From contig JAYKKT010000073.1 in the NCBI GenBank assembly GCA_036023115.1, positions 10,769,001 to 10,833,000 of the forward strand: a stretch of 64,000 nucleotides of DNA. Direction: 5' to 3'. This stretch comes from Brasenia schreberi (Eukaryota; Streptophyta; Magnoliopsida; Nymphaeales; Cabombaceae). The position numbers and the translations under genes are program-made. This document shows positions 10,382 through 22,186 of this stretch, piece by piece (the stretch's first letter is position 1; the number at the start of each line of letters is the position of its first letter). The notes below the pieces were generated by a model. That model saw nothing but the letters and a program-made list of their open reading frames with translations. It was not told where the DNA came from and did no database searches.

Positions 10382-11825
10382 TTTCACCATTTTAGGCTCT
10401 TGATGCATCTTAAACCGTAGCTTCAGAAAAGTTTACAGTAGAATCAATTAAGAAACTAATAGGATCAAGTGTGTGGTTGCATAGATGGCTCCTCCTACCA
10501 TCCATCATGTTAATATTTTACATAATCATGAATTTCCAAATGTCAATTCTTAAATCTTATTGGTTTGCTATAATTTGATGTATAACTTCGTCAATGGCTC
10601 TACCAGCAGTGACTTCTTGACTTAACAGTTTACTTAAGATTGTGTTTTGATGTATGTGGTTATCAGTATCCTGCCTAGTCATTTGTTGAATTTGCTTGCT
10701 TCAAACTCTATCAATTGAAAAGCCCAACAGTTTACTCAGGCATTGATGTGTATACTCATCAACAACCCTACCTACAGTCTCTTGTTGACTTTGCTTGGTC
10801 CTAACTCCTGTCAATTAGAGAAGCCATCCATCGGCATGATCCTTTCATTCTTAAAGCCAAATAGTTTTAATTGAAATTGTGTGCGAGAGAGAATCCACAC
10901 CATCTGCACAGGAATCCAGGTAAGAAAATGCCAACATTACTCGTCCCACATACATTACAAACCCCAAACTAATTTTATATCAAGTTGAGAAGAGAAGAAG
11001 AGGTATCTCTAATGGAAAATGGTCATTCTCAGGCTATAAAATGTGACATGCGAATAAAGAAAGAGTAACGTTTTAGGAATTAAACCAAAAATATTATGAA
11101 CAAAGAATGACTTGTAATGGAAAGCCTAGACATAAAAATCAGGAAGATTAAGCTATCTATAAATATTGTACAAAGAATATAATGAAAAATAATTGAGGAA
11201 AATGCAAAATCTTCCCCATGTAGTCCGTTGAGGAAACCATGTACAATCATGCTCTCCTCTTTTTTTTTCTCTATGTAGATCTTCCTGACACTTTCCGTTG
11301 CAAACTCAACGAGAGGCAACGGCGCGACGGGACGATAAGTTCAACCAGAAGGAAAGCGGTGAAGCAAGATCAACTAAAAGTCAAGTGGCGAGGTAGAACT
11401 ACAGACTTAACCAGAAGAAGAGGCACTGCCCAACCCTTCTTCTTTGTCGTTATATTCTCCCTCTTGCTCTCGCCCTGGTTGTAACCCTCTCTCTCTCCCT
11501 TGTTGCCCTGTTCTTCCCTCTCTCCCTCTCTCTTCTATCACTCACTGTTTTCTCAAACTGTGGGCGGTTGAAACCACCTGGTTTCTAGAAAACTACTGAC
11601 GATTTTCCAAAAACTGATTTTTTATTTTACGAAACTACCACTGGGTGGAATTATAAAAATACTCATATATTTTTTAGTAAAAGATAGTTTTGCCCCTAAC
11701 GATGAAAATATAACTATCTTTTGGTAGTTTTTGAAAATTATGAAATACTAAACTATGAAAGTATAAATTTATCCCTATACGATTGAAAATTTATAGTTTT
11801 GCCACTATGTAAAAAGACAATTGGT
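10382..11825. repeat. Repeat R1, copy 1 (1.4 kb), nested in copia E
   Basis: From TTCACCATTTTAGGCTCTTG to AAACTATGAAAGTATAAA this is near-identical over about 1.4 kb to 39,672-41,060. It interrupts the copia E reverse transcriptase, so it arrived later. Its right part (CTCTCTCT, GTTGAAACCACC, TTTTGCCCC) looks like the U5 side of an LTR. No polymerase frame is present. A minus-strand block at 10,557-10,815 reads as an internally repeated peptide (see findings). The class is undetermined: a solo LTR or a non-autonomous element. Confidence 0.65.
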
Positions 11826-11834
11826 ATTTGACTT

Positions 11835-12017
11835 TTCAAAATGCCATTATAGAACTTGGGTTTGTGGCTAATAATCTTGATCACTGTATATATGTATTGA
11901 ACAGTGAGAGTCACTTTGTCATCCTATCATTATATGTAGATGACATATTGTTAATGACAACGAGATGATTGTCAAAACCAAGTCATTGTTGAACTCCAAG
12001 TTTGAAATGAAGGAGAC
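11835..12017 (+). pseudogene. Copia E reverse transcriptase fragment
   Basis: Reads ...ELGFVANNLDHCIYV and then LYVDDILL (catalytic YVDD), followed by SKFEMKETG just before the 3' LTR. It continues the RT that was left at about 10,350, on the other side of R1. Confidence 0.7.
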
Positions 12018-12285
12018 TGGTCATCCATACCGTTACCCAGACAAGAGTTACACCGTTGGACCATTACCGGATAACAGTCCGGATACAGTGGGTCAAAAGA
12101 GGAAAACCAAGGGTCAAAGCCAAGAGACAAAGAGCGCATAGAGAGTGCGTATAACAAGTGAATATATATATAAATATAAAAACAAAAAAAAAAGAGAAGA
12201 GAAGGGGCTTGACAACATTTCCAGGCACATGAGACATAAAGAAATCGGAGCGGAAGGTCCGTTTGGCTTAAAAGGACCGGCCGAA
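12018..12285 (+). repeat. 3' LTR of copia E
   Basis: Collinear with 7,064-7,377 but diverged. The right end is approximate because it grades into Lys/Glu-rich TruB coding sequence. Confidence 0.5.
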
Positions 12286-12559
12286 AGAGGAGAGATCCAG
12301 ACGAAGGAAAAAGAAGAAGACAAGCGATTGCTCTTCTTCGAGGATGAGAAGGGGGAGAAGACGCCGAGGAGTTGAGAGAGTAAGGAGAAGAAGATCGAGG
12401 TATCGGAGCGGAAGGTGGAAGAATTCTTCAAAGGTTTGGGTAAGGGAAACAAAGTTGGGGAAGCTCCCAGAGAGCCTTACGTATTTACGCGGCACGACGA
12501 GCTTACGGCGAGATGGGACGGTCCGTTTGGCACCGTCGTATTGGTTGACAAATCCAAAG
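12286..12559 (+). pseudogene. TruB exon 1, 3' part
   Basis: Reads KEKEEDKRLLFFEDEKGEK, a TGA at 12,373-12,375 (probably from CGA), then KVEEFFKGL, RWDGPFGTVVLVDKSKG, the lead-in to the TruB catalytic core. Ends at CCAAAG with a GT donor (12,560). Phase matches exon 2. Confidence 0.75.
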
Positions 12560-13421
12560 GTCTATCTTCACCTTATTATTTTGATGCTAAGCATTTAGGA
12601 TCCCCTGCGAATTCGTTCTATTTCGGGAGTTGCAAGCTATGATTACGGTTTTATTGTCATTGAGAAAACTTCAAATCCACCATATTCAGCCCCGTTCTAG
12701 TTTCATGTGTCCATGCCGTTTGTCCGAAGAGAAGCATTAATGTTGTCTCCTTGTGATGCTTCAGTTAGCTATATGTGGCTGTTTATCCTTGTATACTCAA
12801 ATATATGACCTAGCTCAGGCACGCGAGAATATTTCCTGCGCATACGACTTTGACGCCCTCAAATTGCGATGCCATTTACATCTGGAGCCATCATAGATTT
12901 AGAGTTCATATCATTGATACCAACAAGGGCTTTGTTTAGGGGATCTAACCACTGTTTTCTGAGGAACGTGGAGACGTTGATGTCTTTTGTGATATGTATA
13001 GGACAAATACAATTCTGATGTTTCAATGCAGAACAGTATGAATCTATTTCTTTGAGCAAGTTCAGATATAACGAACAGTATCAGCCAAAAGGCACTTCAA
13101 TAGTTCTATTAGCATACACAATGAATGACAGATTCCACTTACAGGATCAACTTTACAACTACTGGTCGGTTTTAAGAGTTCTTTTATGCGATTCTTCCTA
13201 TCTGGCGAGACAAGTTGAACTCGTGGTTTATAAATATGACTTGAAATCAGGCTTCCTCCTCCTCCTACAACAACAACAACTAAGCCTTTTCTCGTACTAG
13301 ATGGGCACCTGGACAACCTTCGTTAAACAAAAACAGATAAAAGTCTCTCCTTAGCCTTTCTGTCATGCTTACAATTGTAACAAGCTCATGATGTTGTATT
13401 GCGTATCTTATGCTTTGGCAG
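12560..13421 (+). other. TruB intron 1, with a minus-strand RTE tail
   Basis: GT...AG intron. At 13,264-13,306 ACAACAACAACAACTAAGCC followed by ACTAGATGGG is the reverse complement of the RTE 3' end. Nothing else recognised. Confidence 0.6.
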
Positions 13422-13652
13422 GTTGGACTTCATTTACTGTTTGTGGAAAGCTCCGTCTATTGGTCAAAGTGCAAAAGGTTTGTTTCTAGCATATTATACC
13501 TGCAGAGCTAGACGGGCTATTTTGTTCTTATTTATCACAAGAGCCTGTTGCTTACAGTTATGCTTCCAGATTGGTCATGCTGGTACCCTTGATCCGATGG
13601 CCACTGGTTTGTTAATTGTTTGTATAGGCAAGAAGACAAAGCAAGTAGAAAG
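13422..13652 (+). pseudogene. TruB exons 2 and 3 (catalytic core)
   Basis: Exon 2 (13,422-13,477) encodes [19 protein letters not shown]; exon 3 (13,570-13,652) encodes [20 protein letters not shown] and KKTKQVER. The D of GTLDPMATG is the catalytic aspartate of the TruB family. Both exons keep frame and AG/GT borders (TTTGGCAG, CTTCCAG; AAAAG/GTTTG, GAAAG/GTATT). Confidence 0.88.
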
Positions 13653-15841
13653 GTATTCTGTCTGGTTCTTGATGGTAAGAATGTCATTTAAAGTTTATCC
13701 ATTAGAGGTTCAGAGAAATGCTACATCCTTGTCTGTCTAGATCATAAGATACTTAGTTGGTTTTGCATTTTGTTTATGCATTTGGCTTGAAAAAGCTTTC
13801 ATTGTTTTCCCTAGTAAAACACAGATCAAAGCTTTGTGCCTTTTCTCTATAAGGACTGTTGAGCATGTCTTCCCTCTTTATCAAGCAGGGTTTTTCTGCT
13901 TCTCTCAAATGATTTCTCTAATCAATGAGTTCAATGGGACATAGATTCTTGAGCTTTTACAAAAGATAGAGGACCATGCGGTACAAATGTTGCTAGGTGT
14001 AAACTTTATGGTTACAACTGAACATGCCCTTGCAGTATAAACGGTAGCAATGCAATGCCAATCTGAAGTGTGAATTCCATGCTTGATATATTTTGCATTT
14101 GGCATCAGATATTATGCATGATTCAAAGGAAGAAACTTCCCGTGTCCATCAAGTTTTATGGTAGCATAGGTCATAGTTAGCGTAACTTGAACTTTTTTTT
14201 GTTTTGAAAATGGAAATCCCAGAAACCATATTATACTGAGGAATAATCATTTGTGACATACCAATTCCATCATGTTCTGAGCATTTCAGTCCTCTATCAG
14301 TGATTGCTGCATAAACGGCCTGGAAATTGTACTCTTGTGGCACTTAATATCATTGGAGCAAACCTGAATGAGAAGAAACAGAAAATCATTATGATCAGAA
14401 AGTGGTGAGATTATTTGCTTCCTTTTGAGCGACGTAGAAAGTCTGATGCATCCGTTTATATGAGCAAGTATGTTGTTAGTTGTCATTCAGTTTTATCAAC
14501 AAAAAGCCCAACTTATAGGTGTAAAGGTTGCAAACGCCCAGCATATCCTTAAAGGAAATTAAAGAATATTTAACAATTTTTGCATGACTGTGGAGTCTGG
14601 AAAGACGTTAGGCCACATACCTGATTGGCTTCTAGATATGCGGCATAAGATCCAGATGTAGGTTGCATGTGCAACCTGAGATCTGATAAAGCATACTTAG
14701 TCTAGACTGACATTGAACAAACAGGTCACAGTATGGTAAAACCCTTGCAGCTTACAATATAGGATTAACCTGATCCATACATTTATGACTCATATACATG
14801 GTCCTTGTCTGGCTAAATTTGTCTTCAAACTCAAGCTCACAAGAACCTTGACGTCAGTCTTTCTCGGGAATGTGGTCCATACGGGCTTGCCTTGGTGCAA
14901 TCCCTGCCCTAACATAGCCACATGGAGTGCTTCTTCAAGTTGATGCTTAAAAAGCTTCCATAGAGAATATTATGTGGTTTCTGTAAGGAAACAATCCTTC
15001 AAGTTGCTCGAGAAATCTCAACCAATCGGCGAATGAACAAGACCGAAAATAGCGACGAAACCGATACATCAAAACTTGGTGTTTAAATGCTCAATGTAAG
15101 CCAAACAACAAGCCAAATATCAAAACAATCAAGGATCAAACAATTGTCAAGGTGCTGCAAAACAACATTATTTATTGAAGTATATAAGAGCTCTATTTAT
15201 AGAGCAAGAAGAGTTACACTATTTGAGAGAAAATAAGGAAGAGTTGTTGCTGGGCTGCTGCTAGCCATTGGGGGTTAGGGCCGTGATGGCCCTGGCTATC
15301 TGTTAAATAATGCAAACATGGGCCCTAGTGGCCTGCCCTATTACAATTTAACACTCCCCTCAAACTTACGGTGTGTATATGAAAAGTTTGTCTTGCTAAC
15401 AAGGATTTGGTGAAAAAGTCTACTAACTGCATCTCAAATGATACATAACATAGAGTAATCTTCTTCTTCAAGCACTCTTCTTGAACAAAATGACAGTACA
15501 TTTCAATGTCCTTCGTTCATTCGTGGAAGGTAATGTTGGAAGCGATATATATGACACTCTTGTTATCACAAAACATAGTGGTTGACTGTTGTAATGTGGT
15601 ACCCATATCCTTAAGTACTTCAGTGATCCAGAAGATTTATGTGTCAGCGATAGTCATGACTCGGTACTCAGCTTCTGTAGAGGAAAGCGAAACCTTTTGC
15701 CTATTACAATTTAACAACTATCAGTTAGTTCAATTGTTTTTTTTTCCTCTCAAGCTTTTGCTGGTATAGTTGGTTCTCTTGAAGTAAATTTTCACATTTT
15801 AATTCTTAGGTTAACACATTGTATTCATGTTTTTTTTTCAG
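13653..15841 (+). other. TruB intron 3, containing a minus-strand copia 3' end
   Basis: The intron runs GTATTC to TTTTTTTCAG. Apart from the copia remnant at about 15,010-15,715 I see no other feature; the short frames are not gene-like. Confidence 0.6.
15010..15715 (-). mobile_element. Copia fragment: RNase H end, polypurine tract and LTR
   Basis: Read on the minus strand, 15,715-15,364 gives SSTEAEYRVM, TMFCDNKSVIYIASN, KDIEMYCHFVQEECLK and LVDFFTKSLLARQTFHI, the RNase H and C-terminus of a copia Pol. It is followed by the polypurine tract (GAGGGGAG) and an LTR starting TGTTAAATTG at 15,353. At least two stops are present. The far end of the LTR is approximate. Confidence 0.75.
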
Positions 15842-15920
15842 GTATTAGGATATGTTTAAAGGTTATAGTGGAGTTTTTGGGTTGGGAGAGGCAACTTCCA
15901 CTTGGGATGCGGATTCACCG
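15842..15920 (+). pseudogene. TruB exon 4
   Basis: Reads Y*DMFKGYSGVFGLGEATST, WDADSP. TAG at 15,846-15,848 replaces the usual Gln codon (CAG to TAG). Acceptor and donor are intact. Confidence 0.85.
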
Positions 15921-16540
15921 GTCTGTGTGTTTGTTTCAACTAATGATCAGTGCCATGCAGATTCTTGAATAAATTTCTGTTCATAGTTTCATGGATATTG
16001 AGCTTTCTAAGCTTTGCTTGATAATACACTTCTATGTCAGAGAAGAACTTGAAAATAATTCTATTGGATCTGCATCTTCCCCCAGGAATAAAGATGCAAA
16101 TAATGAGCTCTAATTGGCACCTTTTTGGATCCCAAATATCTGAAAAGCTTAAGATTTCTGTCTGGGGGTCTTTTAAAAGAACAAGGTTGTTCTCCAGAAA
16201 ATGTTAATGTTTGGTCTTCCAGATTAATGTTATCACGCTGATATGTATTTCTACATTTGCAGATAAATACTATAGTAATATTGTTTCCTACTTCTTTTAG
16301 GGACTTGACATAGTGCTGCAATTTTCTGTGTGTTTCTGTGCGAACCCATTGAGTGTGAGTATGGTTTCTGTTGCGCCAACAACAGGGGCATTCCTGTGAC
16401 ATTTTTGTTCGGAGTATGTTATGTTTTGGCAGATGCACACACAATACAAGCATTTTTGTGGTCCTGTGCCTTTTCCGCTTCTAACAAATCACAAATGTGC
16501 TTTTTCTAAACAACTATCTGTACTTGCAAATATTCTTTAG

Positions 16541-16644
16541 GTCATCCAAAGGGAGCCATGGGAACATATTAAAGATGAGGACATTAAAGAAGTCGCAGCA
16601 TTTTTTGTGGAGAGATATGGCAGGTTCCTCCAATGGCTATAAAG
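16541..16644 (+). pseudogene. TruB exon 5
   Basis: Starts VIQREPWEHIKDEDIKEVAA and then shifts frame: the expected EIWQVPPM and AIK are found in a different frame (16,612-16,644), so one small indel occurred near 16,603-16,612. Two residues after PPM are also missing compared with the family. Confidence 0.8.
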
Positions 16645-16773
16645 GTATGTTAATCCTCTTTCCCTTTTTGATACTCTTCAAGTCCAAAAGGTTGCACCTT
16701 TAACTATGAACAACAGTGATCATTTGCCCACCTCTCTCTTTGTCTCATATACATGTCTTACGAACTGTGGCAT

Positions 16774-16883
16774 GTTGGAGGTGAAAATTTGTATGAGAAG
16801 GCAAGAAGGGGTGAGACAATTGAGCTTTCACCAAGACAAGTTTCAATTTTCCAATTTGATATTGATCACGGCTTGGATGATGG
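16774..16883 (+). pseudogene. TruB exon 6 (PUA-proximal substrate-binding segment)
   Basis: Encodes VGGENLYEKARRGETIELSP, RQVSIFQFDIDHGLDDG. The expected AG acceptor reads AT (16,772-16,773), so correct splicing would fail here. Confidence 0.8.
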
Positions 16884-18365
16884 GTATGTTTTTCATTGTC
16901 ATCCATTTAGGTTGCACATCTTTTTTGCATTTTTTGTCGCTATTCTTTTCAGGTCCTCAACGAAGGCCATGCCTCATTTATTGAAGCCCGTCATGTAATA
17001 TCTTCCAAAGTATGATGGTGTATAAATCATGTTTACTTTGATGATCTTGCACACTGGTGCTTAATAGGATTGAACTTGTTTTTTAGGGTTATGACCCCTT
17101 TTGGTTAACCGAGGGACCGATTTTTCTTGAAATGAGAATGCGCGGGCTATGCATATGAAGATACTGCCTCAACATATATGCCTCTAGAAGAGTGTCATTA
17201 TACATATAGATCTAATGCAACGAAGATACAGTAGCGGATTTTCCAGAAGTGTTTCTTACCTGCCTTGTGAGAAGCTACCTAATTCACGAGGAGTGTAATA
17301 CTGAAGCAGACTTCTATCATTTTTTTCTACCTTTGGAAGGTTGTTACTTGCATCGCCAGATCTTGATCCTCATGTTGCAAATTGATGTTTCTCTTTCTTG
17401 ATGGAGTTGTTCTCCAACATAGTCTTCACCTGTTACTTAGTGTCACTAGGCAACACTATAGCAAACAACTTAGTGCCTCTGTGTTGGATTAACGGAGTTG
17501 ATTTTGGTTGAGAGTCATGTTTATTATCAGTTAAATGTAGTTAATTCTTGAAAATTTGACCCATTTCTCTCTTGAGGTGCAAGATTATCATTTAATGAAC
17601 TACAGACATCAAGTCAACAATGCAAGGACCTGACAACCCTACTGCAATATGTGGTTGTTCTGTGCAAAACCTGTCTTCTTCATATGATTAAATTGTCTAC
17701 AAATTTTGACCTGCAACTGGGATGTTGTTTGAAAGCAACCTTGGAATTATGTAGTCAGATAGGATAGCATTGCATGAGCGCATCAACGTTAGCCCATGTT
17801 TAGATGCACTGGTTGTAATTGTTTTTTATGAAGGGGAAAGCTATGGAACTTTGGAAGGACACCTGCGATCAGTTTGCATATATACTATTCTCTGGTGGTA
17901 TGTAATTGAATTAGGATTGGATTGTTTTTGCTGGTAGTGTCGTGATCTAGTCGAGGAGTTATTTCAGGGTTTGATAATTGACGACTTTTTAACAGTCATC
18001 TACATCTGGTAGGATTGTTTGACATGTGAATTCTGAATTTTATTTTTTTAAATAAAATAGGATGTGGTTACACTTGGATCCATTAACTCTCCTTTGATCT
18101 ATCTTATCTATTGAAACATCCTACATGCTCATTGTTTGGATTATTTAAGCTTCAGAATTTGTAGTAAGATGTGTCACTGGAAAGTGGAAACTGCTGTCCT
18201 TTCACATGCACTCAGCAATTTAAACAAGGAATCAGGTTGAAGAATTTAGTATGGTATGTGGTTTTAGATAGAACGACATAGTCTTCACTGTATGCTAATT
18301 GAACAATTTTTGTTAGGTAGGTTAAAATGGTATGTTGAAATATTGGTTTATTGTGTTTTCTGCAG
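16884..18365 (+). other. TruB intron 6
   Basis: GTATGT to TTTTCTGCAG. No recognisable element inside. Confidence 0.5.
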
Positions 18366-18449
18366 GCAAAATTTGATGTTTAGAGTGAAATGCTCAAAAG
18401 GGACATATATACGCTCACTATGTGCAGACTTTGGAAAGGCCCTTGGAAG
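18366..18449 (+). pseudogene. TruB exon 7
   Basis: Encodes QNLMFRVKCSKGTYIRSLCA and DFGKALG, the conserved KGTYIRSL block of TruB. Frame intact; donor AAG/GTGTGT. Confidence 0.85.
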
Positions 18450-18816
18450 GTGTGTTCATTCTTCTTGAAAGTCATGTTGAATGTGGACAGGGTGTTATTT
18501 AAGTATCTAGATAAGCATTTGCTTTTTGTTTCCTATCTCAAACCTTTTGCTGATGCTTAATATCTTCAATGTGTACTCATCTTCAAGGCCCCACAGATGT
18601 CTTTACACCTTGCAGTTAGCTTGTACATGTTACTCTGCCATGATGTTTTCTCATGCAAACCGAAGCCACTTGCCCGAGTCCACACTTAGCACTAGCATGT
18701 TTGTTTGTGTGTAACTTCTATAAAGTGTACTATCTCTGTAGCTACAAGCCTACACCTCTTAACCAACGTTGGGAGTGGTAAATCATTACACGAATAGGTC
18801 AAGGCACATTGAAGTT

Positions 18817-19148
18817 TGTTGGAGATCAGTTTCAAGATTAAGATCCTTTAGTTTTATAGTTTATAGTTGTAATTGATGTCCTAAATAAATTGGATTTCAG
18901 TGGATCCGATACTGATCCATTGGAAATAGGTCATTAGTGTAGATTAGTGTCTTAAGTAGGGGTAAATAGGTCTTTCAAGTTATATCGTCTGTACTATTTA
19001 AACCCTAAACCAATGTATTAGGATAATCGTGCAGTTAAATAAAATCAGAGTGGCTGCGGCTGCAAATGTGGGCCGACCACCTTCAACCTATACATGTGCA
19101 GTGCAGATTTGATGTTAATTTCGTTTATTATTATGGCATGAATCAACA
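18817..19148 (+). repeat. LTR, copia family A
   Basis: 332 bp, TG...CA, immediately followed by a tRNA-iMet-type primer site. Collinear with 56,528-56,858 with scattered substitutions. Confidence 0.8.
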
Positions 19149-19754
19149 TGGTATCAAAGCCTGTATGTAAAGATATCGCAGTCCACGGAAGAAGGTTGCC
19201 ACTGGAAAATGTTCATGGTGATTCCCGCATCCGCAACAATCTGTGAAACATCAAATTCAGTCAAACAAAAGTTAGTAAAAAGAAAACTAGAAGTAAGTTT
19301 GTGAGTGCATAAATCTGCATATTCTGCACAATAAACTTGCACAGACTTTATTGGTCGGAATTACAAAAGGAAAACAATTTTTTGTGATCTATATTGGCAG
19401 ACTTTATCGGTTGCATTCTGTGTTGGGATTATTGCCTGAACAATAAACTTGGAAGCGTTCATCATTCTTTTGGCAAGTCATCGAAGATTTCTCTTGGGAT
19501 AGTGTGTTGGATATATATCACGTTCACCTGATATCAATGCATAACCTAAGGATAAAAGTCTGCCGTATTCAAGAGAAAATCGGCACAACACATCTTACAC
19601 ATTAAAGTCAATCATTTCAACCAAGGAGGAAGCAGGTCTGCTGAGCAATTTCTTCAGCGATTTCTTCAGTGATCGACATTTAAGAGTAGGACAGAAAATC
19701 ACTGGTGATCTGCACATCAAATAAGAGGATCATTATAGACTTATAGAATAAAAA

Positions 19755-20692
19755 ATGAACAGGAATAAAATGATAGAAGGGTGCGACAATAATAACTTGG
19801 ACAAAGGAGAGATTTTTCAAATTACAAATTTGAAATTAAATGGAAAAAACTGCCTTCAGTGGGCCAGATCTATTGAACTGGCTATAATGGAAAGGGGGCT
19901 ATGGGATTATCTCACTGGTGATATTCTCCAACCAGCCACAATAGATTCACTTTATGCACGATGGCGTAGGAAAAATGCACTTGTCAGTGCTTGACTCATA
20001 CAATCTATGATACCTTCTATTGGTAGTACATTCATATTTCTTGATTCTGCAAAGGATATTTGGTAGCAGTTCAAGATTCATATGCTCAAAGAAAGAATAT
20101 AGCAAAAAAATATAACATTATTGAAAGGATTCGAAAGTGTAGACAGGGAGGCATATCTGTAAGTGAATATTATGTAGAGTTAAGAGGGTTATGGGAAGAA
20201 TTTCATGTCTATTCAAAAACAAAATGTCAAAGTTGCTTGAAAGAACGCAATGAAGAATTTGAGGAACGAAAAGTATTTGATCTTTTATGGGGCATTTCCT
20301 CCGAGTATGAGGCAGTCAAAAATAATATTTTTAGCATAGAAGACCTTCCTTCATTGAGCACTGTGTACTCTCTACTACTACGGAAAGAAGATAGGAAACA
20401 TTTAGAGAAGGAAACCAAGATTAGCTCAGATAGCTCTGCATTTGTAGGAAGGAATTCTTCTAACCCCTTTTCTTCTCGTGGAAGAGGAGGATATGGGCGT
20501 GGTAGAGGCAGAACCTCACTAACTTCAGAAGAGAATGACAAACTAACCTGTTCTCACTGTGGAAAATCAAGACATACAAAGGAAACTTTAAACCATCTTA
20601 TTATCAAAATAGGCCCAATAAAGCGTATTTCTGCAATGATCAAGGTGACAAGCAAAATGTGGACAACAACTCAACCTCATTGGCTGATATGA
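19755..20692 (+). pseudogene. Copia A gag remnant
   Basis: Frame 1 (19,755-20,066) starts MNRNKMIEGCDNN and carries the UBN2-type Gag words LNGKNCLQWARSIELAI. A TGA at 19,992 and a TAG at 20,064 interrupt it. Frame 2 (from 20,060) continues AVQDSYAQRKNIAKKY and reaches the RGRGR linker and zinc knuckle near 20,545. The shift at 20,061-20,066 is shared with copia B (see findings). Confidence 0.7.
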
Positions 20693-22186
20693 AGAAAGAG
20701 ATTGAGATTTTGAAGGCACGCCTCAAGGAAACTCCTTCTACCTCTTCAAGCGTGGATCCTCAAGCTACGATAGCATATCCATTCTCCTTCATGGCTTAGG
20801 GTAACACATTTCTTTCTCCTTTCAGAACATGAGTCATTGATTCAGGTGCCACACATCATATGGTCATCTGTCAAAGTTTTTTTGATGATTATGAGTTACT
20901 CAAGGCAATATAAATATTAGACTGGCAGATGGCTCTCACACACCAATAGTTGAAAAAGAAAGTATTACTACACCTTTTGGAGTATTAAAGAATGTGCTAC
21001 ATGTTCCAAATATTTCAATTAACTTATTGTCAGGGTTTGTCATGACACAAGATCTAAGTTGTCGTCTTATTTTTTATTCTACTGGGTGTTACCTTCAGGA
21101 TCTGAGGATAGGAAAGATCTTTGGTTAGAGTAGTATGTGGAAGGGCCTTTACTTCTATAGTGAAATTAAGAGCGTAGCTATGCAGTCGACAGTGATTACA
21201 GAGAATCTGAAGACAGAGTTTCTCTATGGCACCAAAGATTAGGACATTTACTATTATAAAAAATTAGGATATTATTGCCTGAGTTTACTTCTTGTAAGGA
21301 TTTAAATTTAAACTGTGAGACTTGCCAGGAGGCAAAACATCGTGTTTCTTTTCCAATAAATGAAGAAAAATCCTCTAAACCTTTTGAGGTTGTTCATTCA
21401 GATGTATGGGGGCCTTGTTCTACTACTTCATTTCATAGTTATAAGTACTTTATTTCTTTCATCGATGATTGCACTAGGTTTACCATGATATATCTTATGA
21501 GAGCCAAAGAGGAAGTAAGAGATATTCTTCCCATTTATTATCAGTTTGTTCACACTCAATTTCAGCACAAAATTAAAATTATTCGCAGTGATAATGGAGG
21601 AGAATATATGTCTCACTTACTTCATTCATATTTGTTAGATAAGGGTATATTGTACCAAACTTCATGCACTCATTCTCCACAATAAAATGGTGTTTCTGAA
21701 AGGAAAAATAGACATATTCTTGAGGTGGTTAAAACACTTCTACTTGGGTACAAAGTTCCAAAGGTATATTTGGGTAAAACAGTATTAACAAATGTATATC
21801 TCATCAATCGCATGCCAAGCAAAGTTCTCCAGGGTAACTCTCCTTTCCATTTATCATACCCCTCAAGACGACAATTTCATTTACTACCAAAAGTGTTTTG
21901 ATGTACTTGATTTGTTCATATATATCAAGGTATGAGAGATAAACTAGATGCCAAAGCAGTAAAATATATTTTTTGGGGTACTCTACCACACAAAAAGGTT
22001 ATAAATGCTATGATCCTATGAAAAGAAAAACCTATGTTACTATGGAAGTTACTTTTCATGAAGACACACCATTTTATGAGAAAATAGAGGTTCAATCATC
22101 GGATGACTATAAGCCCCATGTGGTACCACTCCCTCCATCTGAAAATCAATTAGAAATTGAAAGGGAAGAAGAAGACATCCACCACT

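Larger units (their letters stand above)
7064..12285 (+). mobile_element. Ty1/copia element E, decayed, inserted in TruB exon 1
   Basis: Its order is LTR, primer-binding site (TGGTATCAGAACC at 7,379-7,391), leader, gag, protease, integrase, start of reverse transcriptase, then a 1.4-kb foreign repeat (R1), a short RT piece and a diverged 3' LTR. Gag shows the zinc knuckle CFNCGKMGHFKRDC (about 9,200-9,243), protease WWIDSGTTQHIS (about 9,350), integrase FITFIDDYSRYMYLY, RT KWVLKKKYKVDGSIE and, past R1, LSLYVDDILL. Many in-frame stops occur, the RT is incomplete and RNase H is missing. The two LTRs are clearly diverged, so the insertion is old. The right border with TruB is not sharp. Confidence 0.8.
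18817..22186 (+). mobile_element. Ty1/copia family A, copy A (5' half), in TruB intron 7
   Basis: 5' LTR 18,817-19,148 (TGTTGGAG...ATCAACA), primer site TGGTATCAAAGCC at 19,149, leader, gag (19,755 to about 20,690), zinc knuckle CSHCGKSRHTKET, protease (IDSGATHHM, ~20,840), integrase (21,275-21,760, SDVWGPC, FIDDCTRF, RSDNGGEY) and the integrase C-terminus (KGYKCYDPMKRKTYVTM, 21,990). Frames are broken many times. At about 22,187 it passes abruptly into a different copia lineage. The best-matching 3' LTR of this family lies at 56,528-56,858, not here. Confidence 0.8.

Noticed and set aside
12145..12375. Apparent small gene of 76 codons
   Set aside because: It is the end of the copia E LTR running into TruB exon 1 sequence, ending at a nonsense codon inside the TruB frame.
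13399..13740. 113-codon frame at TruB exons 2 and 3
   Set aside because: It reads across an intron; exon 2 lies in a different frame. The spliced model explains the conserved words better.
16061..16453. Minus-strand 130-codon frame
   Set aside because: Lies between TruB exons 4 and 5, with no family resemblance; ordinary intron sequence.
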